The notes under the pieces: model-generated | What the model was told of the DNA's origin: nothing | Databases searched by the model: none | The model's input: only the letters and a program-made list of their open reading frames with translations | Position numbers and translations under genes: made by a program | From: Cricetomys ansorgei | Taxonomy: Eukaryota; Chordata; Mammalia; Rodentia; Nesomyidae | Assembly: GCA_026225945.1 (NCBI GenBank) | Contig: JAMJFZ010001868.1 | Coordinates: 2,172,001 to 2,236,000 of the forward strand | Reading direction: 5' to 3' | Length of the DNA: 64,000 bases | Shown here: positions 10,178-21,993 of the stretch, piece after piece | Position numbering within the stretch: position 1 is the first letter of the stretch | Layout of the letters: each line of letters opens with the position of its first letter

Positions 10178-13100
10178 GTCAGAAATGATCTACCGGACAC
10201 CCCCATCTCAGCCCAGGGCGGGAGGGCCCTTCCTCCCGCGACCCCGACGGCCCCAGCTGGCCTCGCCGCGGCCGCCTTTCTGCCTGTGGGGAAGCGGCGG
10301 TCTCCCCTCCTCCTCCCGGCGTCTTTCCCTCCCTCCCCGGGCCCTGGGATAGACGGTCTCGCGGGCGGCCGGCCTGGGGAGGAGCAGGGTTTGGGGGCAG
10401 ATGCAGAAGCACTCGTCGGGGGCACGTGAGCTCTGGAGAGAGCCCAGAGGCGGCGGCAACATCTGGAAGTGTGGCTGTGGGGTGGGGAAGGAGCAGGCCG
10501 AGAAAACCCGGGAAGTGGGTTGGGGGAAGGGGAAAGGGAAACTAGATCCCCGGCAGCAGCGCACCTCATAGGCCCACACTTAGGGGTGCTCTGGGTATTG
10601 CCTACCAGCCCTTTGCTGTCAATTCCTTGGCGAAGAAAACCACAGAATCCTTAGGTATGGGCGAAAGGAAGACATCAGTTACTCTCTTATAGTAGAGTGT
10701 TTGGGGGACCCTTGGAGACCTAATATCATTATCGTATTGGGAGGGGGTGTTGAAGCAATTTTCACTACAGATAGAAAATTAATTTTAAATTAGATAATTA
10801 TCTCTTTTCCACTTACCTCACCAGTAACTAGGCCTCATCATTGACATTTAAAGCTTTTTGTCTGGTCAAAGGCAAGTTGTTAGGTTATGATTTGAACTAG
10901 GAAAGATAATGGAGTGTATGAGTAGCATATTTCAAAATACTGTTTACCAGTATCAGAATCTCCTAGGGCAATGCCTCTGTGACTAGTGTTGTACTATGAA
11001 GCATCATTATGATGTCCCTCATAGTTATCTTGAGTCTTTAGTTTTGAAAAGAGGCCTATTAAAAACAAGGGATTTCATCAGATACACATTGTTGTATCTC
11101 ATCTGAGCTAGGTTTGTTCTGACACAAAATATTACAGCACGACATAGCATAGAAAAAAAAATAAGACACCTGCTACCCAAGTCCTGCAGAATTTAAATCT
11201 GTTAATGCTGGCCACATTTATTTATGTGAAATATTGGAAGTGGTTTGATAATTTGACTCAGCCATGCAAGTAATAGTACAACTTTTCAGATCTAAATCAA
11301 CAAGAATGTCAGATTTTCTGTGGTTGAATTTAACAACAAAATTCTGAAAATGATTCTCTCAAAATTCATATTCCTTGTCCAATAAGTAGTGCTGTTTGTT
11401 TTCCCTGTTTGTTACTTCGATAATGTCAGTAACGATTTTTAAAATTAGGCAATTTAAGTATATGAGGAATTGTTACAGATCTCTCAGCATTCCAGCTTTA
11501 TTTGTGTCAGAGTCTGCAGATAATCATCCATCTTTCTAAGTAGACGTGGAAAGTTACTTGAAATTAAAGTGACAATATTAGCAAATTTAGTGAACATGCT
11601 AAGAAATAAGTAATGGTCTGTCTTGGTAGAATGAACTCTGACCACTGTATTCATTTGCCAAAACACTGAATGGAAGGATGACTTTGTATTTTTGTGGAAC
11701 AGTGCAGAAACAGTGTGAATGTCTGTATTCCTATACGTTTTAACAGTGATTCTAACTTTTTCCTTAGTAAGCAAATGTACTTTGGAATTGTTGATATATA
11801 TTTTTAATGAAAGATAACAGCTAATTTTGTTGTCAGCAGCCTAAAACATTTGTTCTACAGTAAGGTACAAGTCTTCAGGCTTCTAATGCTTTTTTTAAAT
11901 TTAAAAGTGTCAAGTTACAGCCCTGAAAATCCGTATATCCTCTTTGCTTTATGTGACGTGACTTTTCACCATGGTATTACGTGTTTAAGAGTTGAGGATT
12001 ACCCAGCATTTGTATGGCTCTAATGCACATTATTACTGTTCTACTATTTAAGTGTTACATTGATAGAGATGGCTCGGTCAGTGGGTAAAGGAGGCATGCT
12101 GCCAAGCTTGATGATCTACCTGAGTTTAGTCCCAAGGACCCACATGGTAGAAGGTCTTCTTTTAACCTCTACACCTATACATGCAAATAAAAGCTCATTC
12201 TCATGTGTATGGTTAAAAAAAATTTGTCAGTGTTTCTGAAGAATAGGAAATGTGAACACAAGTTAATCAGGAACGGTTCCTTTAAAAAGCTAGCAGGAAA
12301 CTTAAGTGTATAAATGTAATCTTTTGAGTAGCTAATCAAGTAATTATTTCACCATGCCATCTCATGTAAATCTCCAGTAAACCAAGGTTTCATAGGTTAG
12401 TGTTTAAGAATGGTGTTTTTATTGACTTATTTTTGGCCTCCTTTTAAGTGTCTTTGTAATATAGCTGATTTGCCAGATCATGCTTTTAATCCCAGCACCG
12501 GGGAGGCAGAGGCCGAGTTCCATCCAGAGATCATGCCACAAAAATACAAACAAAGGCAGCTGATATTCACTGAATTCTGATCCTAAGAAGTTGGCCATAT
12601 GTGCTTATTTAAGTATATTAAAATATAGCCCTTAATGTAAATGTGAAAGATGAGTAGTCACATACTATGCAGAGGCAGTCACATTTGTGTCAAAAAGGGA
12701 GACATGTTTTTCCAGTACTAGTGAAAAGATTCATGGGAAATTGGTAAACTGGTTATTTGTGTGTAGGGGACTTTGCATGACTGTCATACACCTCCTATAG
12801 ATTTTGAGTCATGTGAATGGTATTTCAGGAAATAAAGGCAGCATCTTTTTTTTAAAGTACTGTTTGGATTTAAAGTACTATTTTGATAGTGATCTTTTAT
12901 CTGTCAGATACTCTAGAATAGGACTGGATTTAAGTTGTGGTTCTGAGTTGCTCAGCTTAGAAAATGTTTCTAAAGTGCACTTATAGTTTATGAGCCAAAG
13001 TTATACAGGTGAATTGCTGATTGTGAGGATCAACAGATTAAGCCATAATTTATTATATTTGTGGGTTGTATTATTTCTACCAATTATTGCTAATTGGCAT

Positions 13101-14304
13101 TTACAGAATGCCTCTTCTATTGTTGTTTACATACTATTGCTAATTCTTAACAACAGGTCTTGAATTAGATCTGTTTTTTAGATGAGAAAATTGAGGTTCA
13201 GAAAAGTTAAATTATTTGTCTGCAAATATGGCTTTAGAATTTGAATTTGCTTATGTTAATATGTACTACACTGTCAAGGCTTGTTAAGGATAGGCACACT
13301 TTTATTAAAATTGGGCCTGCTTTTTTGTAATACTTTGTATTACTTGTTAAAACATTTAAGCACAAGTTAATTAATGTTAGTTAAAAACCCATTAAGTGGT
13401 ACCCATAATTGAAAGTTTACTTGAATTTCAACATAAAATATTTTTAAACTTGAAGCTCAGTGATTGAAATGTGTTTGAATCGGTGTATTATCTGATTTAT
13501 ATTTCTGCTCTTGATACCTTAAGTTGTTTTTTCATAATTCTTAGCTACAGTTTCTGACATTTTCTAGTATTCTCAAAGGAATGTTTAAATTTGTGGCATA
13601 AGCAAGTTTGTTTCATGAAATTATTGTTGTATATTAAGTTCTCCTTTAGTATTTAGTCTTTTACAGTAATTTTAAATTTTATTAAATTTACTATATTTGA
13701 TCTGGCTTGGCCTAGATTATTTTGTATGTAAGTAGCTTGTAAACTTCTAAAAGAATATGTTTTGGTTTCTGTAGAACATAGTTTCTTTCTGTCTCTCTGT
13801 CTCTCTTTGTCTCTCTCTCTCTTGAGGTAGGGACTCTGCAGTCTTGGCTGTCCTGAAACTCACTACTTAGACCAGGCTGGCCTCAACTCAAAGAGTTCCA
13901 CCTGCCTCTGCCTCCTGAATCCTGAAATGAAAGTTGTGTGCCACCACTCCACCTTAGGACATAATTTCTTAACTCTTGGAATTATTGACATTTTGGGCAG
14001 TTTTTTATTGTAAGTGGCTGTCCTGTGCATTGTAAGGTGTTCATGAGCATCTCTTATGTCTAACATTGGGTCCCTTACTGCTGCCAAACTTACTGCCCTT
14101 GTCAGTAGTATCAGGTAAATGTCTCTCGACTGCCAGTTGGTGAGAACTGCTGATATAGCTAGAACTCCTTTGAAGAACCCGAGACTGTTAATATATAAGA
14201 TGTGTAGTGTTTACTCAAAGGATAGTTGAATCATTTGTCTTTAGAACTTTTGTTTCCCTGTTTAATTCTTTCTCTGTTCCCTTTACCTTCCCCTTTGCTT
14301 TTCC

Positions 14305-14354
<50 letters not shown>

Positions 14355-17300
14355 AAAAACAAAAAGCTTAGAGTGATCAAAAAATTCTTTTAAAAACTTT
14401 CAGTGCTTATGATCAAATGTAGGGTTTTGTGTATGGTAGGTAAGTGCTATTGTGCCACTGAGCACATGTGCCTGAGGCCAGCAATTTTTAAGAAATAGAA
14501 TTCTTCAGTTATATAAGCTACAGTTTTGTATAGATTATTTAGTGTGCTTATGGGGATCTGGAGTGGATTGAACACAGCAACCTTACTGTTTTGTTTTGTT
14601 TAAAGCCTGTACAAGTGATATTGTTGGATTACATTTTTTGTTTAACTTTTTTTTTCTAAGTCAGCGTCTCTACATAGCCCCTGCTGTTCTGGAACTCACT
14701 ATATATGTAGAGCAGGCTGACCTCCTAACTCAAAGATATCCTCCTGCTTCTCCCTCCCAAGTACTGGGACTAAACATGTGTGCCGCTACTCCCAGCCTTT
14801 ACTTTACTCTTAAAAAGACCTTGGTGTGGCTGGATGTGTATTCAGTTATTGAATACTTGTCTGGCTTATGGGAAGGCTCTAGAGTCCGTCCTCAGCACTG
14901 CAAAAGAGAGACTTTGATCTCTGTCGAATGTACTTTGGGTTCTCTGACATGTCACTTCTTTTTGTAAACTGTATTCTAATTTTCTGCTAGCATATTGATC
15001 TCAGTACCTCAAAGACTTGACCTGATTAGAATAGTAGAGTAGTAAATAAAGGGTAGTTAGCAATGCTAGGTCAGGACTGGGAGTACAGTTAAGTGGTAGA
15101 GTGCTTGCCTAACTGTGAGATTATGGCTTCTATTGTTAGCACTGGAGTAGGGGGAACTTTATACAAAAAATTTAAATGTCATGGATGTTCTGACATCCAT
15201 GCAAATGGAAGAGGTTCTTGGGCTGGATTCAAAAGGATAGTGAGAGGAACTTCAGCTAACTTTTTGGTACACACAGGTGAGGGGGGATTAATTTTTCTGT
15301 TTAGAACAGAAACAGTACAGTAGCTCTTCTGTACTCAACATAGTTGTGAAATTATACTGTTTGTTATCTTTAGGGAACAGCATCCTTTTCCATATCAAAA
15401 TAAAATATGCATACAGCAGTATGACTGGCATTCAAATTAAGAAACAGAATATTAGCTGGGCAATGGTGGCACATGCCTAAATCCTAGTACTTGCAGAGGC
15501 AGGTGGATCTCTGAGTTCAAGGCCAGCCTGGTCTACAGAGTGAGTTCCAGGACAGCCATGACTGCCCAGAGAAACCCTGTCTCAAAAAAAAGAAACCCAG
15601 AGAGGGAGGGAGAGAGAATATTAGCAGTGCCATAAGAATCCTACTTCCAGTTACTTTTCTCATTTTGTTTTTAAAAATCCCAGAAGGGGTCTCATTATGT
15701 AATCCTGATTGACCTGAAACTTGCTATGTAGCCCTGTTGGGGGTTTTGTTTTTGCTATTGTTGTTTTTTAAGACAGGGTCTCTCTATGCAGTTGTGGCTA
15801 TACTAGAACTGCTGTGTAGACCGAGCTTCGTCTACGTCCCAACTGCTGGGATTAAAGGCCTACACCACTGTGTCCTGCCCAATCTGCTGGTTTTGAACTC
15901 ACTGCTTACCCAGTGATGGGATGAAAGGCATGTGCCACTATACTCACCCTTTTCTGGTTTCTTACATCACAGATTAGTTATGTTTGAGTAAAAGAGTAGA
16001 CATGTGTGATACAAGTTTGAAAGTTTCCAAAAAATGACCTTAAAAATTTAAATTTTCTGTCTGTTGTCTGTCTTTCTATGTACATAAGTCAGAGGACAAC
16101 TTTGGAGAGGTGGTTCTTCTCCATTGTGGGTTCCAGGAATCAAACTCAGGTCATAAGGCTTGCTGACCATTTACCTTTACCTGCTAAGTTCTTTCAGGGG
16201 GCTCTTTTGTTTTTAACAAAAGATTTTAACTCCAGTACTGGGGAGGGGTGCAGAGACAAGTAGGTACCTAGGGCTTGCTGCTTAGCTAGTCTAGCTGAAA
16301 TCACAGATTTCAGGTTCATGGAGAGACTCTGGCTCAAAAAAATTAAGGTGGAGAGGGGCTGACAGGAATGAATGTTCAGCAGGTACCAGTCCTGACTACC
16401 AGTCCATTCAGACGTGGTGGCCACATCATTGTAGTGGCAGAGGCAGGGTGATGTTTATGAATTGGAGGCCAGCCTGGTTGGCATAGCAAATTCTAGGACA
16501 AGCTGGACTTCATAGAGAGAGCCTGTCTCAAAGAAACCAAAACCCCCCCAGGTATGGTGACATATGCCTAAACCCCAGCGTTTGGGAGTTGGAGACCAGG
16601 AGAATCAGGGTTTAGTGTCAACTGAGCTACAGTAGACCCTGCCTTAAAAAGCCAAATAGCAACAAATTGATTTTTTTTTTTCTAAAGCCCAAAGACAACC
16701 ATGTTGAATTCCGTACTGTAAGATTGGAAAACAGGAAAACTGGTTGTTGGTCAGTGACACAGAATTAGTTAATGGCGAATTTACATATTTTGTCTTTGTA
16801 CTCCAAACACAATATGTAAATGTTCTGTGAGATTATTCTTTTTAATAATACTACTATAAAGGCTCAATACCAATCAAAGTTTGAAGAGAGTGACATTTTA
16901 ATATTAGGTACTTATTTTCCTTTTTCTCCCTCTTTATGTGAAAAGTTAAACTTGTCAGGAGGCAGAGATAGGTAATCCTTGAATTGTTATGTAGGAAACT
17001 TAGTACTTCAGCGTGTGGGCTCTATAATTAGACTTTAAGTCCTGGCTTTTTTACTGAAGTTCTGAATACTGACTCAAGTTTTTTTGTTTTTTTGTTTTTC
17101 CTTTGAGACAGGGTCTCACTCAGGGAGAGACACACCACAGTGTGAGGCCTCAGGTGCTGGCCTCTACCATTCCATCTTGTTTGAAACAGGATGTCTCTTT
17201 GTTCTTTGTTGTATGCGAGACTAGCTGGTGATAATTTCTGGGGGATTCTTGTCTCTGCTTCTCATCTCACCGTAAGACTCTGGGGTCACTGCAGTTTACA

Positions 17301-20300
17301 TGGACTTTGGAGGTTTGAACTCAGGTGCTAACATTTGTGCTTTACCTACTATTAAGCTATCTCCTTAGCCTCTTAGTGACTGTTTATGCTAGTTTACCTC
17401 ATCTTTTAAATTGAGAGCTTTGCCATCTTCTGGGAACATGTCCTAGGTTAGATGGCCAAAGAGAATAATGCACAGGGATACGTGGGCCTCAAAGTGTTAA
17501 TCTCTTTTAGGAGACAGTTTATAAACTGAAGAAAAATGTGTTGAAAATGTTCCCTCTTCTTACTTTTTTTTTATAAGGTCATTCCTGGCGAAGGATTATT
17601 TATATATATTTGATATCTCCTATTATGTGGGTTTTTAAAATTTTATTTATTCTTTGAAATTATAGCAAAATTTATCATTTGGGGCTTTGAGTACAGCTCA
17701 TTCATGGGCACTTACTTGCTTGGTATGTGCAAGGCTCCAAGCTTATCCCAGTACTACCCCCTACCCCCCACCACACACAAAGGATTAAATAAAGGTTGCC
17801 AGTGTAATCACTTTTAGATGTATACTTAAATGATGTTAAGTATATTTAGATTCAAGTTGTGTAGCCATTTCTCCCATTTTTCTCCAGAACTTTTTTTAAT
17901 CCTGTAAAACTGAAAAAAAATCTGTACTCAGCAACACACTCTCTCACCCTTGTCTCTGACAGTCACCATTCTCTTTTCTGTTTTAATGAATTTGGCTACT
18001 CTTACTATATGTAACTGGTGCTTTTATGGCTGACTTTATTTCACTTAGCTTTTTCCCATCTTTGCTAATCTCAGTCTGGGGTAAAGTGTTGGCTAATCAG
18101 GTGTGGTGAGTTGAGTTCTGATCCCAAGCACTCATGTAAAAGTCAGGTACAGTGGACCACCTCTGTAACTCCAGCACTGGGGAGGGGTGCAGAGACAGAA
18201 GATAGATACCTAGGGCTTACTGCTAGCCAGTCTAGCTGAAATCACAGATTTCAGGTTCATGGAGAGACCCTGGCTCAAAAAAATAAGGTGGAGAGGGGCT
18301 GACAGGAATGAATGTTCAGCATGTAAAGGCGCTTGATACCAATCCTGACTACTTGAGTTTGATCTTCAGGATCTACATAGTGGAAATAGTTGACTCCTAT
18401 AAAGTATCTTTTGACTCCTACATGCTTGTGCCATGACACATGCACATCCTTCTTCAGAAAATAAATATTAAAAAAAAGTGGAGTTCTGTTGAGGAAGACA
18501 CCTAATATTGACTGCTAGTTGCATGCACATTACACAGACATACAAACAAAAATAGGGACTATAGTGTTAATGGCTCAGCTGTGAAGAGTAGGTACAGCTT
18601 TTGCAGAGGACCCAGAATTGGTTCCAGTATCCACTTTGGACTGCTCACAACCTCCTGTAAACTGCAGTTCCAAGGTATCCACTATCTTCTTCTGGCCACA
18701 ACAGTCACTTCACTGACATGGGCCACACAGACACACAGCTATATATGTAGTTAAAAATAAAAAAGGCCAAGTGTGGTGTATGCATATGATCCCATCTTTT
18801 GAGAGGCAGAGGCATGTGTTAAGTTCAAGGCTAGCCTGTTCTACATAGCAAGTTCCAGGCCAGTTCTGGCCTTGTCTCAAAAATTCATGAAATAATAAAA
18901 ATGATCATTTAAAAATGATAAAAAATCTTCTACTATCATTTTCCTTTAGGCTCTCTGCTGCCTATTTCATAGTCATAACCTTTATATTGTTCTAGCCTAC
19001 CTTTCCTGGTCTATTTACTTTCAAGGCTAAGATTTATACTATTATCCCTATATAAACTTGAGACTTGAACAAAGCTTGAGCAGTACCAAACTGCATGTTG
19101 TTTAGTTGACCTGTAGGATCTGGACCAAGCCTTTATGTCCATTCTTTGTTTCTCATTTATCCCTACATTTATTTATTAGCACAGTAGTATGTACACCATG
19201 GCAAATGTGTTGTCGGAGGTCTACTTGTGGGAGTCTGTTCTTCACTTTCACCATATGGGTTGCCCACTCTCGATAGCCCTTCCCTTATTTAAACATGGAT
19301 TTATTGTGTATGGGGTGAGTTGGTGGGGTGGTGATCAAAGGACAAATTGTAGGAGCTGGTTCTCTCCTCCTACCATGTGGTTGAGATTGAGCTCAGGTTG
19401 TCTGTAACTCACTATGTAGACCAGGCTGACTTCCAGCTCATAGAAATCCCTCTGCCTCCCAAGTGCTGGGATTAAAGGGATGTGCCACATCCTGCCAGTC
19501 TTTTGCTTTTTTAAACTACTTAGGTCAAGTATCAGGCCCAGTGCATGTGGTCCCAGAACCCAAGAGGTTGGGATAAGGCAAGAAGAAGGACCATTGGGTC
19601 CTTTGGAACTTGAGTTAGGGAAGGTTGTGAGCCACCATGTAGGTGCTGAGAATAGAAACCAGGTCTTTGTAAGAACAGTCATTGAGCCATTTCTTCAGTC
19701 CCTAGGATTGAAAAGAAGTTTAGAACAGTTTCTACATACGTTAAATGTTTAGTTATTTCCAGTTTATTGCTGATGTACACAGGCAAGAAATTTGAGTGTA
19801 TATGAGTAGATATACTGATTTCTCATTGAGTGGTTGTAGTTTAGGTGTTTTTAATAAATAAATGTACTCATTTGTTTTATTCATTCATTCATTCATTCAT
19901 TCTTTCTTTCTTTCTTTCAAATGAGAAAGCTTACAATTTAGTCTCAGCCTCTTGAATCCTGGAGTTACAGGTTTATGCCATGTCTGATTGCTAAATGAAC
20001 TTAAGTGCTCTTTTAAGACATCTCTGCTTCCATATAAACCAAGTGCCTTATGTATGTCTGGCATGTTCTGTAGTACTCAGTTATATCCCTGACCCTTGGT
20101 GCTTTTATGTATGGCAGACTTCCCTGCCCTGGCTGGCTTAGAACTCATTATGTAGAACAAGTTTGAACTCTGCTTTCCTCTTCCTGGGGTGTTGAGATTA
20201 AGGGTGTATACCATCATGTCCAGCTGGCAGACTTTTTTTTTGTGATTGTTTCTGGATTTGGTCATACTTTTTTGTCCTGAGATGTTTACTTTGTGATGTT

Positions 20301-21958
20301 CTGTGTTTTCCTCCATGTGCCCCATAAGAACTGGGGATGTGCCTGGTGTGGTGGTGCACGCCTTTAGTCCCAACACTTGGGAGGCAGAGGTTAGCCTGGT
20401 CTACAGAGAGAGTTCCAGGGCAGCCAGGGCTACACAGAGTAACCCTGGTTTGTGGAAAAACAAAACCAAAACAGAGCAAAGCAAAAAAGTGGAATGTATG
20501 ATTGAGGGTGGAGGCTTAGCTTATTGACATCTCATTCTACATTTCTAAACACATTGTGAGTAAGTAGAGGGTACTTTTTTTTTTAAATAAGTTTGATGAT
20601 TATCTTAAACTTTGGGGAGCTTATGTCAACCATCATAAACTAAATACATTTTGTTCTGCTTTTGAGACTAGGAAAATATAAATTGTTAAGGATGGTCTCT
20701 AGGTCAAGTTGCACATGTGTGCAACTATGGCTACTAACATCGGCTACTAATTAATTGGGTCCTTTATTTAGAAAATTGAAAGTCCAGGTGAAAAACTAGG
20801 AAGAAAGATGGTCAAAAGGGAATTACTTTGGTTTTATTTTTGTTGTTCTTCCCTTTGAAGATCTCAGGGGGCACCCATAGTATGTATGACATCATCTGTA
20901 TCCCTGTGGGTTCTTTTGTTTGTTTAACTTCATCTTTTTTCATTTATTCAGCAGATATTTATTGAATGCTACTTAGGTAGCTAATAAAACAGACATAGTC
21001 ACTGTTTTACTAAATATATTTTTGCCTAACAAGACAGTGAGATACTGAACAGCTAATTTAGAGAGTGTGTGTATAGTTTAAGGGAAACTGTAAAGTTGAG
21101 TAATTTAATCCCAGGGAAAGAGTTCCTTGGGGAATAACCCTCACAGCCATACTTGAAGGGTAAATTTAGTTATATGTTAGGAGGACCAACTGCTATATAC
21201 ATAATAGAGAGCTGATAATATCAACTAAAGATGGAAGAAAATCAGTTAATTACCTTTCTCTTTTTTTCCTCTACCCATCCCTCTCTGTTTTTTGAGGTAG
21301 AGTTTCATGTATCTCCTGGCTGGTCTGGAATTTGGTATATAAACAGATTTGCCTGCCTCTATCTCCCAAGTGCTGAGATTAAAAAAAGCATGGCGCTTAC
21401 CTTGCCCAGCTTAATTACTTTTCTTAAATAGTTTTTGTAAACATAAACGTTATTGGTTTGCTCTAGATAGATAGTAAAGCTTATCTGTAATCTCATTTCC
21501 TTTTTCTTTTTATCTCATCTATGTCTACCTTTTGTTTTGAGACAGGGTCTTATATTTCAGGCTAGCCTTGAATTCACTGTGTAGCTGAAGATGACTGACT
21601 TTCTCCTTTCACCTTCCAAGTGCTGTGTATCACCATGTGCATTTCTTTTTCTTTTTCTTTCTTTTTCTTTTCCTTTTTCTCTTTTGCGACAGGATTCCCC
21701 TGTGTGCCCTTGCTCTGTTCTAGAAGTAGCTCGGTAGATCAGGCTGGCCTTGAACTCTAAGATCCACCTACCTCTTGGCTCCCTAGTTTTGAAAATAAAG
21801 GTATTAACCACATCTGGCCATTTTTTTCTTTTTTTATGTTTTGAGACATTAATAGTTGACATTGGTTGTCTCACTACATATACATAGCCTTTGGACTTGA
21901 GTTCAGTACTCAAAGTAGGAATGAGTTTGCTTTCTTTCTTTCTTTCTTTCTTTCTTTT

Positions 21959-21993
<35 letters not shown>

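Larger units (their letters stand above)
9475..10570. promoter_or_regulatory. Ube2k: CpG island spanning the Ube2k promoter, 5' UTR and exon 1
   Basis: Base composition changes abruptly from AT-rich to strongly GC-rich with many CpG dinucleotides, then falls back after about 10570. The island contains the NRF1, YY1 and GC-box sites, the GGC/GGT-rich leader and exon 1. CpG-island promoters of this kind are typical of housekeeping genes and often fire in both directions. No upstream minus-strand gene can be recognised here. Confidence 0.92.

Noticed and set aside
10115..10429. 104-codon frame beginning with the Ube2k start
   Set aside because: Only the first 21 codons are exonic. The rest is intron 1 read-through, since residue 22 onward continues at 37060.
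9397..10569. 390-codon minus-strand open frame, proline-rich
   Set aside because: It lies across a CpG island where stop codons are rare, runs antisense to exon 1, is low-complexity (Pro/Arg/Ala), and has no recognisable domain.
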